DNA of 64,000 nucleotides from a virus, in the IMG/VR virus record IMGVR_UViG_3300044695_001206, positions 1 through 64,000 of that record. One strand, given 5' to 3'. Below are positions 1 through 6,972 of this stretch, piece after piece. Made by a program: the position numbers and the translations under genes. Position 1 is the first letter of the stretch; every line of letters starts with the position of its first letter. A model generated the notes under the pieces. That model did no database searches. It was not told the DNA's origin and was given only the letters and a program-made list of their open reading frames with translations.

Positions 1-225
1 ATCAGGGGTAGGCATTCTAATATATCCATCAGTTGTTAAAGTAATCTTCTTTACGAATTTATTTGAAGCAAGACCTCTTAGCTGATAATCCAAGCTAGTC
101 TGCTCTAGAATTGTTTCAGCAATTCCAGTGTCGATACCGGACTCACCTTCTAGGTCGGCTACAAGGTTTTCACCTGAAGCCAACAGCATTTGGTTAATTG
201 CCTGTAACTTAGTAATTAAGCCCAT
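1..225 (-). CDS. Tail tubular protein A, N-terminal fragment (second allele, cut by window edge)
   Basis: The 75 visible codons match residues 1-75 of the complete tail tubular protein A at the other end of the window, with about eight substitutions. The T7 gp11 homologue forms the adaptor ring between portal and nozzle. The ATG at 223-225 follows an AAGGAGG ribosome site placed directly after the capsid terminator, so translation depends on read-through or on a transcript starting beyond the terminator. The gene runs off the left edge and is not a pseudogene as far as visible. It is a distinct allele, not an identical copy of the right-hand gene. Confidence 0.9.
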   Translation of the reverse strand, partial: MGLITKLQAINQMLLASGENLVADLEGESGIDTGIAETILEQTSLDYQLRGLASNKFVKKITLTTDGYIRMPTPD

Positions 226-238
226 ATAGCCTCCTTAG

Positions 239-277
239 AAAAAAAACCACCCGGCTCCCACTTAAGGGAGCCGGGGG
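239..277 (-). terminator. Intrinsic terminator after the major capsid gene
   Basis: On the minus strand a perfect 10-bp GC-rich stem (CCCGGCTCCC at 250-259 pairs with 266-275) with a 6-nt loop is followed by eight U (239-246). The position right after the capsid gene matches the T-phi terminator of T7, which lowers expression of tail genes relative to capsid. An identical hairpin is found at 63911-63949. Confidence 0.95.
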
Positions 278-285
278 TAGATAAT

Positions 286-299
286 GATCACCTCCTCTT
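286..299 (-). promoter_or_regulatory. Perfect anti-SD complement in the capsid 3' untranslated region
   Basis: The minus strand reads GGAGGTGATC, fully complementary to the 3' end of bacterial 16S rRNA, about 55-65 nt after the capsid stop. No ATG follows at a usable distance; GTG or ATT would start only tiny peptides. The surrounding 50 nt are almost unchanged between the two diverged copies of this locus (2 differences), which suggests function. The role is unknown: ribosome standby for the downstream tail gene, mRNA protection, or a minute ORF. Confidence 0.4.
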
Positions 300-348
300 C
301 AGACGCGGTTCATAAAGACAAACCCGAAAGTAGAGTGTGAATCAATCA

Positions 349-1527
349 TTAGACTACAGAGAAGTACTCTGCGCTGAAGCCGTTGGTGAGGTTTGCACCA
401 AGTAGGGTACGAAGATTTGCACGGGTAGTATCACCATCAATAGCAACAATAGCGCGGCAGAGTTCTGGACGGATTAGACCAGTTCCCTTGAGCATGCTTG
501 CAACGGTGAACTGAGTGTTGCGACGAACATCAGCAACGGTATCAACCTTCATGCCCTGTAAGGATAGACCAGCAACTGCTTCTGGCTGGAAGATAATTCC
601 CTGAAGGTAAACACCAGAGCAATCTAGGTTATACTTAGCTGCTCCGATTTCGCTACCAGAGGCTGAAAGGTTTGTCTTTGGTAGGTGATTGCTCTTAACA
701 ATCTTTACACCCATGTACTCTAGGCTATCGGTCATAGCGTTCATGCCCATTGCAATTGAAGCACCAGCACCACCATACTCCTGCGCTCCAGTAAACATTG
801 GAACCTTTGTAAAGGCAACTGGGCTGTCGTTTGACTTGGTAATACCAAGAGCACGAATTACTTGGAAGACCTTGGGAGTAACGACACAGTGAACATTGTT
901 TACTGCGACATCATTCTCCTGACACTTAACAACATAATCTTCAATACCTTCAAGAATCTTTAGTGCCTGTGATTCGGTTAGTGTACCGCTGATTGTGTTA
1001 ATATCAATTGGAGCTTGGAAAGCATTGGTTGTAAAGTCACTACCACGGGGATCACCTGTGATTGGGGCTACAGCGCAAGCAGCGAGTAGAGATACAGCAA
1101 TCTGCTTATCACGGGTATTAGCAAGGGTTAGACCAGACTGACGAGCTAGCTCAGAGCGGTAATCCCACTGAGTGATGAGCAAGTCAATGTTATCGGTCTC
1201 AAAGTGAGCAGCCATTGGGCGTGAGTCAAGGTTTACCTTGAAGGTACGGCTGGTGTTACCCTTACCTGAAAGTTCTTCACCAGCTTCCCAAGCAGCCTTG
1301 AGTTCTACGGTTCCGGTGATTGGGAACTCGTAAGAGAAACCAGAAGAAATGCTTCGGGTGGTGATCATGTTCTCAAACATGTTGTACTGATCGTAGGCGT
1401 TGATTACTTCGCCAGACCAGAGTGGGAGCCAGAGCTTGTTCTGACCGAGAGTGCCGCCAGAGGTAGCGGCAGAGTTTGTAGCGCGGAAGACTAGATCTCC
1501 GTTAGCTAAGTGATCTGTTAGTGGCAT
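349..1527 (-). CDS. Major capsid protein (T7 gp10-like)
   Basis: A 392-aa protein with the T7/cyanopodovirus capsid pattern: an N-terminal segment rich in Ser/Ala/Gly, then a block with SGEVINAYDQ near residue 38 and TRSISSG near residue 57, typical of this HK97-fold family. It assembles the icosahedral shell around the scaffold. It lies directly after scaffold and before the strong terminator and tail tube A, the T7 order 9-10-11. The ATG follows an AAGGAAT site 5-6 nt upstream. A 177-bp leader separates it from scaffold, unusually long for this compact genome. I see no evidence for a T7-type frameshifted 10B product: the frames after the stop close quickly. Confidence 0.95.
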   Translation of the reverse strand: MPLTDHLANGDLVFRATNSAATSGGTLGQNKLWLPLWSGEVINAYDQYNMFENMITTRSISSGFSYEFPITGTVELKAAWEAGEELSGKGNTSRTFKVNLDSRPMAAHFETDNIDLLITQWDYRSELARQSGLTLANTRDKQIAVSLLAACAVAPITGDPRGSDFTTNAFQAPIDINTISGTLTESQALKILEGIEDYVVKCQENDVAVNNVHCVVTPKVFQVIRALGITKSNDSPVAFTKVPMFTGAQEYGGAGASIAMGMNAMTDSLEYMGVKIVKSNHLPKTNLSASGSEIGAAKYNLDCSGVYLQGIIFQPEAVAGLSLQGMKVDTVADVRRNTQFTVASMLKGTGLIRPELCRAIVAIDGDTTRANLRTLLGANLTNGFSAEYFSVV

Positions 1528-1704
1528 GTGTTTATTCCTTTTATAAGTAGACTAAAATTTGAGACAATAATAGAAAGCTCAATCGTTCGATTGTTCCTAA
1601 AGGAGTCTACTTGCTTGAGTGAGTCCAGCCAAGGGCCATCCATTACCACGCGGGGGGATTTGCCCATAGGCTGTCCTCAGTCAATCCGCTGTCTCAGGTG
1701 CGGA
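1528..1704 (-). promoter_or_regulatory. Capsid leader region with hairpin and palindrome
   Basis: Longest gap in the head gene cluster. A hairpin with a perfect 7-bp stem AATCCGC/GCGGATT (1683-1706) overlaps the scaffold stop codon; no U tract follows, so it looks more like a processing or attenuation structure than a terminator. A 14-bp near-palindrome CAATCGTTCGATTG is at 1580-1593. The GTTGGGGCT promoter motif found elsewhere is absent. The region probably raises or isolates capsid expression. Confidence 0.45.
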
Positions 1705-2628
1705 TTATTTGGGTAGTTTTGTAAAATCAGTTCGTAGCATCCGCTGTTCAACATATTCGCGGAACTTAGGATCTACATTGAACTTTGGATTGTTTCTCTC
1801 AAACATGAATTCCCGCTTAGTTTGGTAAGCGACAACTCCCTGCTGAGTACTAGCAACGGGTACTTGACCCTTTGCTGTCTGCTTGGGTTCTGCTGCCTTG
1901 CTTGTGCCAGTAGCCTTAGCATACTTGGCTTGCAAGCCATAGAGAGCGATGTCCCAAGCGGGTGAAGCGAGGTTCTGATTGATTGAAGTTTGCTCAGCCT
2001 GAGTTAGATTCTTGCTAGCCCAATCAAACATCTTGGCAAGTTGATCCTTGCCACCGATTAGTTCGGCTGCTTTAGAATAAGCAATCTCAAGCTTTGCCTT
2101 CTGGCCGATCATATATTCATTGATGATCGACTCAGGAAGGTTAGTCTTCTTCTTGATCGTATCTAGAGTTTCAGGAGAGAGATCGTTCTTGGTGGCGAAC
2201 TCAACGGTCCACTGCTTCCAATCATCCTCGGTTGCAACCTGTGGCTCAACCTTGGGTGTCTCTTCTGCCTTCTTCTCTGGAATCTTCAGTACCTCTGGTA
2301 CGACAGGAATTTCTTCCTTTGTTGGCGCAGCCTCCTGTTTGACCGGGTTTGCTGTAGAGGGGGCTTGCTCGTACTTCTTCTTCAGGTCCGCTACTTCCTG
2401 TCGTGACTTGGTAAATTCCTTTTGGGCATTCTTGAGGCTTTCAAACCAAGCACCAGCGTCCTTGAAATTTTCAGGAACGGCCATGCCTTGGTTTCTTACA
2501 TACGCATCAAATGCTGCCTTCTCACGGGATAGGATAGCGTCTTCTGCTGTCGATGTAAGAGATTGTTCCTGTGATACTACTGGAGTCTCTGAGGATTGTT
2601 CCATCATATCGGGAGTCTCTTCATTCAT
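1705..2628 (-). CDS. Capsid assembly scaffolding protein (T7 gp9-like)
   Basis: A 307-aa, charged, mostly helical protein. The N-terminus is Glu/Ser-rich, residues 70-130 are Lys/Glu/Pro-rich low complexity, and the C-terminal half is helical (KMFDWASKNL, then ALYGLQAKYA). This composition and its place between portal and capsid identify the internal scaffold that templates procapsid assembly and then leaves. The C-terminus is basic, as expected for capsid binding. The start ATG follows a weak site (CGAAAGAC). Confidence 0.88.
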   Translation of the reverse strand: MNEETPDMMEQSSETPVVSQEQSLTSTAEDAILSREKAAFDAYVRNQGMAVPENFKDAGAWFESLKNAQKEFTKSRQEVADLKKKYEQAPSTANPVKQEAAPTKEEIPVVPEVLKIPEKKAEETPKVEPQVATEDDWKQWTVEFATKNDLSPETLDTIKKKTNLPESIINEYMIGQKAKLEIAYSKAAELIGGKDQLAKMFDWASKNLTQAEQTSINQNLASPAWDIALYGLQAKYAKATGTSKAAEPKQTAKGQVPVASTQQGVVAYQTKREFMFERNNPKFNVDPKFREYVEQRMLRTDFTKLPK

Positions 2629-2656
2629 AGTGTGTGTCTTTCGTTAGGGTTTAAAA

Positions 2657-2737
2657 TCAATACATTTTCTTGGCTGGCTTCTTAGCCGCCATTTTCTTGG
2701 CTGGCTTCTTAGCCGCCTTCTTCATTGGCTTCTTCAT
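2657..2737 (-). CDS. Tiny Lys/Ala-rich basic peptide (histone H1-tail-like)
   Basis: A 26-aa ORF, half Lys, built from two copies of an AAKKPAKKM unit preceded by MKKPMKK. Its ATG overlaps the TGA of the previous ORF (AATGA) and GGAAAG precedes it, so translation is probably coupled. The composition recalls histone H1 tails and suggests nucleic-acid binding, possibly packaged DNA neutralisation; this is inference. Very short genes of this type are easily missed. Confidence 0.6.
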   Translation of the reverse strand: MKKPMKKAAKKPAKKMAAKKPAKKMY

Positions 2738-2832
2738 TTCTTTCCTTTCTTTGGGTATATCATTTTCTGGGCATCTTTGCCCGTGCATGTCGTGGTTTTT
2801 CCACAATTGCACTTGTATGTTTTCTTTGCCAT
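2734..2832 (-). CDS. Small Cys/Lys-rich protein
   Basis: A 32-aa ORF beginning MAKKTYKCNCGK, with three cysteines (CxC and a later C) and a basic end. It starts in a TAATG overlap with the stop of the upstream fibre-like gene and an AAGGATAG site lies just upstream. Its tail overlaps the Lys/Ala peptide gene. It resembles the other MAKK-type small basic proteins near the portal gene; function unknown. Confidence 0.65.
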   Translation of the reverse strand: MAKKTYKCNCGKTTTCTGKDAQKMIYPKKGKK

Positions 2833-3497
2833 TATGCTATCCTTATTCCTATTAATCCTGTTGCGTTAGCACCAGAAGCATTGTTAGGGGTGGTTGCTTT
2901 TACGACATCATTAGTAAGAGTACCAGCAGCTTGTAAATGTACTGTAGTAGTACTTGCTACTGTCACAATTGCATTGCAAGATAAGGCAGCAAAGTTGTTC
3001 GCAATGCTAACATGGTATTGCTGTACGCTTGCATAGTGATTTAAACCGTCTGATATTCGTAGGTTGTAATGACCAGCTGTTGTAGTTGTTCTACCTAAAG
3101 TTGCACTTCCAAGCAACAACCAAGTACCAGCTGTAAGAGATACAGTGGCACAGTTATAATAAGTATTAGCAGCTGCAAGAGCAATATCGGTTGCAGCAAA
3201 ATTGCTTACACGGCTGATATTTGGATATCCACTCAATGATGAATAGTTACCTGATGTAGCTACCGCAGCAAGACCAGTAATGTCACTGGTCGTATGAGTA
3301 TGTACTAAATCAGCTTTACCATTTAAAGCCGCTGGTTTAACTGCATTATCTGCAAGCTCAAGCGCATCATCGGCAGCTTTAGCAGCAGAATCTGTAGATG
3401 ATTTAACATCTGAGAGTTGTTGAATAGAAGAAGCAAGCAAACGCTGCAACTTCTTATTCAACAAAGCTTGTTGCTGTAGTCTGCTGTTTAGGTTCAT
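2832..3497 (-). CDS. Fibre/appendage-like protein with C1q/TNF-like head
   Basis: A 221-aa protein. Residues 1-60 are Gln/Lys/Ala-rich and predicted coiled coil. Residues 65-95 hold a THTTSDITGL linker of the type common in tail fibres. The C-terminal 120 residues are rich in Ser/Thr/Ala with a TAGTWLLLGSATL strand typical of C1q/TNF jelly-roll trimers. It probably forms a trimeric surface appendage that binds host or environmental glycans. It is the last of four consecutive appendage-type genes between portal and scaffold; its start overlaps the previous stop by one base. Confidence 0.7.
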   Translation of the reverse strand: MNLNSRLQQQALLNKKLQRLLASSIQQLSDVKSSTDSAAKAADDALELADNAVKPAALNGKADLVHTHTTSDITGLAAVATSGNYSSLSGYPNISRVSNFAATDIALAAANTYYNCATVSLTAGTWLLLGSATLGRTTTTAGHYNLRISDGLNHYASVQQYHVSIANNFAALSCNAIVTVASTTTVHLQAAGTLTNDVVKATTPNNASGANATGLIGIRIA

Positions 3498-3808
3498 TAT
3501 GCAAATACTCTATATGGAATTGCGGGAGGCGGATCGACCTGTGGAAGCGCAGCAATTTGCTCTGCAGTCAGATCAATAGTTACTCTAATATTGGTATGAA
3601 ATCTTGAATCAGTAGTTGGTGCTACCACTTCCTGTCCATTTTCATCCCATTGACCACCTTTGGTAATAGAACCAATGTAATCCACATAGACTCCAGAAAC
3701 TGGAAGTTTAACTTCCTGCTCATCTATGGTATAAGTTTCTAATAAAGAAGCGGATAACAAAGCTTGTTCCATTTCTTCTTTTGTATTTGCGCGGAGTAGG
3801 TAGTCCAT
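3497..3808 (-). CDS. Short appendage-cluster protein, unknown
   Basis: Encodes 103 aa from MDYLLRANTK, a start chosen because it lies 4 nt after the upstream stop with AGGATAAAG ahead of it; a longer upstream reading only overlaps the fibre gene. The sequence has an acidic helix, then a segment with AEQIAALPQVDPP. It resembles small tail-fibre-associated proteins found beside fibres (chaperone or connector), but I recognise no family. Confidence 0.65.
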   Translation of the reverse strand: MDYLLRANTKEEMEQALLSASLLETYTIDEQEVKLPVSGVYVDYIGSITKGGQWDENGQEVVAPTTDSRFHTNIRVTIDLTAEQIAALPQVDPPPAIPYRVFA

Positions 3809-3812
3809 GTCT

Positions 3813-5156
3813 TTATCCTGTGGTGAGGCTCTGGAGTTGGGCGTTGGGGAGGCTGGTCGGCCAGTACTTGAATGAACGGATGTGGATTGGGAAGTATTGC
3901 GTATCACTAGCAGACGGATCTTGGTGAAACAGCAAACGAGTTGGCGTTTGCATAGTTCCAGTTCCGCTTCCTGTCGTGATTGCCCCGTTGTTCACGCACA
4001 TGGCAATCGCTTGACCGCTGTTGGACAACGCGAAAGCAAACTTGGTAAGTACTGGAGAAGCGGGTCTTGAGATTGATTGGCTGATAATCTGTGTTGGTGC
4101 TGATGTCCATGTATCAACAAATAGTCGCGGATTTGTTCCACTCGAATTGTTGATTAGGTTGCGGATGACTCGCACCGGGGTTTCGGTATACATTCCCCAT
4201 GCTGCCAGAAAGGAGGTTGTATTCGTTTCTGCCGCGACATCCATACTCAACGCAAATGTTCCAGCCGTCTGGTTCCATTGCATTGGAGTGATGTCAAGAA
4301 GCGACATCTTGTCCGCATTCCTCGTCACCGTACTTGCCCCGGTCGGAATGTACGAGGATGCACCAGATCCTTCTTCCATTTGTGGTCCCCACCAATCTGC
4401 ATAATTGTTTAGTTCGCCATTGACTGATCCACCAAGACCTGCAAAATAACCTGTGATTAAATTACCAGATGTAATACCGCTGGTTACAGTTGCAGAAATG
4501 CGATACCATCCATTGGGATATGCAACAACGCTTGCTCCAGTGCTTCCAGTAACATAGGTTATGGAACTTGGATTTGTTGCATTGAAGTAGAATCGTAGTA
4601 GAATTGTTGCGGTTGTTGCGTTTCTTACAGCAATGCTAGTAAGAGCAGAAGAACTACTTCCTGTTAATGTTCCATTCTTGAACCAAATGGAAAATGTACA
4701 TGAAGTAGCGTTCATCGTCACACTCTGCTGCATCGAACATGTCGCTCCGCTATTTGAATTAACCGTAAACCGTGATGATGTAGGTGTTCCATCTGGCGAA
4801 GTTGCACCAGTTCCAAGCGTGTATCCACCTAATCCCCAATAACTACCAGTAGTAGCAATTGGGTTGCTATATCTAAAGAGATTGGTGGCTTGACCTTCAA
4901 TTAACAATCCGCGTGGAGTCAGAGTGGTTGGATCATAATCAAAGCGGGGAGAGTTTATTGCTGCACTTTCAACAAGACCACTGGCATTAATGAGTGTTCC
5001 GGTTGTACTACGCGTAAATGTTAAACGAGGATCAAGGACTTCAGTAGTGAAATCTAAGGATAATGTAGAACCATCGCCACCTTCAATTGGAAGACTGCGA
5101 TTTCTTTGTGTTCTCCATTCAGGTGGATCTAATGTCCAAGATCTAAAACGATGCAT
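3813..5156 (-). CDS. Appendage protein with LamG/concanavalin-like domain
   Basis: A 447-aa protein. After a 28-residue N-terminus (MHRFRSWTLDPPEWR) comes a conserved block (LDPRLTFTRSTTG, then RGLLIEGQATNLF) known from many phage surface proteins. Two Ser/Thr-rich beta-sandwich lectin-like segments follow (residues about 90-270 and 300-440), ending in the typical IRSFKYWPTSLPNAQLQ element. The likely role is glycan binding on the capsid or tail. The N-terminal segment is shared with the gene at 5733-6173, suggesting both dock to the same virion partner. The ATG sits in a TAATG overlap with the upstream gene. Confidence 0.72.
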   Translation of the reverse strand: MHRFRSWTLDPPEWRTQRNRSLPIEGGDGSTLSLDFTTEVLDPRLTFTRSTTGTLINASGLVESAAINSPRFDYDPTTLTPRGLLIEGQATNLFRYSNPIATTGSYWGLGGYTLGTGATSPDGTPTSSRFTVNSNSGATCSMQQSVTMNATSCTFSIWFKNGTLTGSSSSALTSIAVRNATTATILLRFYFNATNPSSITYVTGSTGASVVAYPNGWYRISATVTSGITSGNLITGYFAGLGGSVNGELNNYADWWGPQMEEGSGASSYIPTGASTVTRNADKMSLLDITPMQWNQTAGTFALSMDVAAETNTTSFLAAWGMYTETPVRVIRNLINNSSGTNPRLFVDTWTSAPTQIISQSISRPASPVLTKFAFALSNSGQAIAMCVNNGAITTGSGTGTMQTPTRLLFHQDPSASDTQYFPIHIRSFKYWPTSLPNAQLQSLTTG

Positions 5157-5716
5157 TATAATACTCCGTAGAAAGCGTTAGCTGCGTTTGCTGTTTGTGC
5201 TACTCCAGCTGAACCAGCTGAAGTAACAAACTCAAGTTCAATGTATTCGCAACCAAGCGCATCAACTACAACAAAAGCTGTATCTGTAACTGTTGTTGCA
5301 TTATAAATTTTACCATCACCAAAGTTCTTAACAATGGTCAGGGGAACTCTAAAGTCACTTGCGCTATTGACTGTTATTGCGTTTGTTCCAATTGTTACAG
5401 TACCTTCAAAAAGACACTGAGGAACCCAACCAATATGAACATTAGCTGAGTTAACAAGTTTATTCCAACCAGTTACTTTAAACTTTGGAGCAGTAATACC
5501 TGTCTTAAATACTGGAATAATCTTCAAATAGTTTAGAGAAGTACCACCAAGTAAAACACCACCAGCTGTAATCGTTGGTAAAGCTGTTGTTGTAGTTGGT
5601 AAGTTATTGGAATAAGTGGAAGCACCCATTACACTTAAGTTATTAGTAGCATAAGACGCTAGTTTAACTGACTCTTGCATAGTCTTAAGCTGCGTCATTG
5701 TATGTGTGTGAATCAT
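5156..5716 (-). CDS. Putative virion appendage/decoration protein
   Basis: A 186-aa protein rich in Thr, Val, Ala and Gly, low in charge, with alternating hydrophobic/polar beta patterns (for instance GTVTIGTNAITVNS) typical of phage decoration or fibre proteins. No family recognised with certainty. It starts after a modest site and ends in a TAATG junction with the LamG-like gene, so both are probably made in similar amounts. Confidence 0.65.
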   Translation of the reverse strand: MIHTHTMTQLKTMQESVKLASYATNNLSVMGASTYSNNLPTTTTALPTITAGGVLLGGTSLNYLKIIPVFKTGITAPKFKVTGWNKLVNSANVHIGWVPQCLFEGTVTIGTNAITVNSASDFRVPLTIVKNFGDGKIYNATTVTDTAFVVVDALGCEYIELEFVTSAGSAGVAQTANAANAFYGVL

Positions 5717-5732
5717 TAATTGTCCTTTAAAT

Positions 5733-6173
5733 TTAAGAGACAGATATTGTCAATAATTGTGAGCATTGCAAACCATCAACACTATTAGATAAAGCGAGAC
5801 TAAATAATCCTGTAGCTGTTCCTGTTTGAGCACCTAATTGAAAAGTATCACCATCGGTAAAGGTAACTGCTGTATTAGTTTTTTCAGCAAATGAAACCCA
5901 ACTACCACCGTTTTTTCGGTAATATAAAATAACATTTCTAGGAACAATACCCGATATTGATTCCCATCCTAGTTGTACAGGTTGATAAGTATCTGTAATT
6001 GTAACAGCATCTCTAATAGGACTAAGTGCCATTCTAGTACTTAGGAATACTAAATCAGAAGGTTGCCATATAATATACTGCAATGCTGGGATATAACCAT
6101 TTATATCGACTATTCTATTATGGGTTGAACGCCAAAAGGGAGAAATAAAAGACCAAGTTCTATTACGATGCAT
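5733..6173 (-). CDS. Putative appendage protein with MHR-W docking motif
   Basis: Encodes 146 aa when started at MHRNRTWSFI; the longer reading runs into the Lys-rich gene upstream. The first 20 residues repeat the pattern MHR-R-W...P-WR...NR found at the start of the 447-aa appendage protein. The rest is a Thr/Ser-rich beta domain with VQLGWESISG and YYRKNGGSW, resembling an Ig/fibronectin-type fold. Probably a second surface protein attached through the same N-terminal anchor. Confidence 0.65.
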   Translation of the reverse strand: MHRNRTWSFISPFWRSTHNRIVDINGYIPALQYIIWQPSDLVFLSTRMALSPIRDAVTITDTYQPVQLGWESISGIVPRNVILYYRKNGGSWVSFAEKTNTAVTFTDGDTFQLGAQTGTATGLFSLALSNSVDGLQCSQLLTISVS

Positions 6174-6174
6174 T

Positions 6175-6300
6175 TCACTTTTTCTTTTTCTTTCTCGTTG
6201 GAAGTTTAGCTCCCTTTGGTGTTTCTTTAGACCAACGGGCTGCAATCTTTGGATGGACTGCGTACATAAACTTACGCTGTTGTTTTGATTTGAATGGCAT
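6175..6300 (-). CDS. Small Lys-rich protein (MPFKSKxQR family)
   Basis: A 41-aa protein starting MPFKSKQQRKFMY and ending in a run of lysines. This short family is common in cyanophages and other marine phages; its function is unknown. The start is the ATG in a TAATG overlap with the upstream gene; longer in-frame readings only shadow that gene. Possibly a nucleic-acid-binding virion or assembly factor. Confidence 0.75.
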   Translation of the reverse strand: MPFKSKQQRKFMYAVHPKIAARWSKETPKGAKLPTRKKKKK

Positions 6301-6536
6301 TATTCCCACCTTACTTGCTTCCCGCTTTTTTTGGCGCGAACGCCCTTGGCGGTACACATTGACTTGGTTGGGCGACATGCAGGATACTTCCTGCTTTTGT
6401 CGCTTGCGCTTTTACGACCACATGGTTTACCTGTCTTGCAGTCGATCCAACCTTTTCCGTTGTTTCGTGCAAACCAGCCATGCAATCCTTTCTTTTTCTC
6501 AAGAGAGAAGTCGGCTTTCTTTTTTTTCTTAGCCAT
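6300..6536 (-). CDS. Small basic protein (DUF5872-like)
   Basis: A 78-aa protein. After a Lys-rich start it has a GLHGWFARNNGKGWIDC core followed by GKPCGRKSAS and YPACRP, the pattern of the DUF5872-type domain found in phages and giant viruses. Three conserved cysteines may bind metal. It sits in a run of four small basic genes joined by TAATG overlaps just after portal. Role unknown. Confidence 0.75.
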   Translation of the reverse strand: MAKKKKKADFSLEKKKGLHGWFARNNGKGWIDCKTGKPCGRKSASDKSRKYPACRPTKSMCTAKGVRAKKSGKQVRWE

Positions 6537-6670
6537 TATTTCTTCCTCTTAGATTTGTTACCCCACTTAGCAGCACCAACTTTACGGCACTGAACCATAG
6601 CACCTGAAGCATAAGCAGAGTGCTTTTTATAGCGAGACATTACTTTTTTATAACATGCGTCTTTAGCCAT
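6536..6670 (-). CDS. Small protein of the MAKDACYKKV family
   Basis: A 44-aa ORF beginning MAKDACYKKVMSRYKK, then SAYASGAMVQCRKVG and KWGN, a very conserved small protein in many cyanophages and marine phages. Two cysteines and a basic tail are kept. Its stop overlaps the next ATG (TAATG) and its ATG is directly after the upstream Lys-rich gene. Function unknown. Confidence 0.85.
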   Translation of the reverse strand: MAKDACYKKVMSRYKKHSAYASGAMVQCRKVGAAKWGNKSKRKK

Positions 6671-6972
6671 TACTTCTTACACTTTCTGCCCTTTGGACAT
6701 GACTTCTTAGAACCACCGGGACCAGCCCAGAGATCCTTGCAAGCCCAATATTGAGCACTTAGTTTGTTCTTGGCAGAGCCGCACTTGTGCCTTGCACGGA
6801 AAGATTTACGGGCAGCAGGACTATAGTTGTGTCCATAACCTGTTGCTCCATAATGAATAATTTTTTCTTGACCATTAGCACAAGCTTTTACCACACGCTT
6901 CTTGGCTGGGTTAGGAGACTTGCGTGGTTGGTTGCAAGGCATACTAGCTTTGTTTACTTTTTTAGCCATCAT
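6670..6972 (-). CDS. Cys/Lys-rich small protein (FRARHKC family)
   Basis: About 100 aa, very basic, with six cysteines and a conserved core KSFRARHKCGSAKNK, ARY/AQYWACKDLW, ending CPKGRKCKK. The core is recurrent in T7-like and cyanophage genomes near the portal. Two ATGs are adjacent (6972 and 6969); the GGAGG site is better spaced for the second, so the product may be one residue shorter. It overlaps the portal stop (TAATG). Confidence 0.8.
   Translation of the reverse strand: MMAKKVNKASMPCNQPRKSPNPAKKRVVKACANGQEKIIHYGATGYGHNYSPAARKSFRARHKCGSAKNKLSAQYWACKDLWAGPGGSKKSCPKGRKCKK

Noticed and set aside
349-400. T7-type -1 frameshift giving a longer minor capsid protein
   Set aside because: No slippery heptamer followed by a usable open frame was visible at the capsid end.
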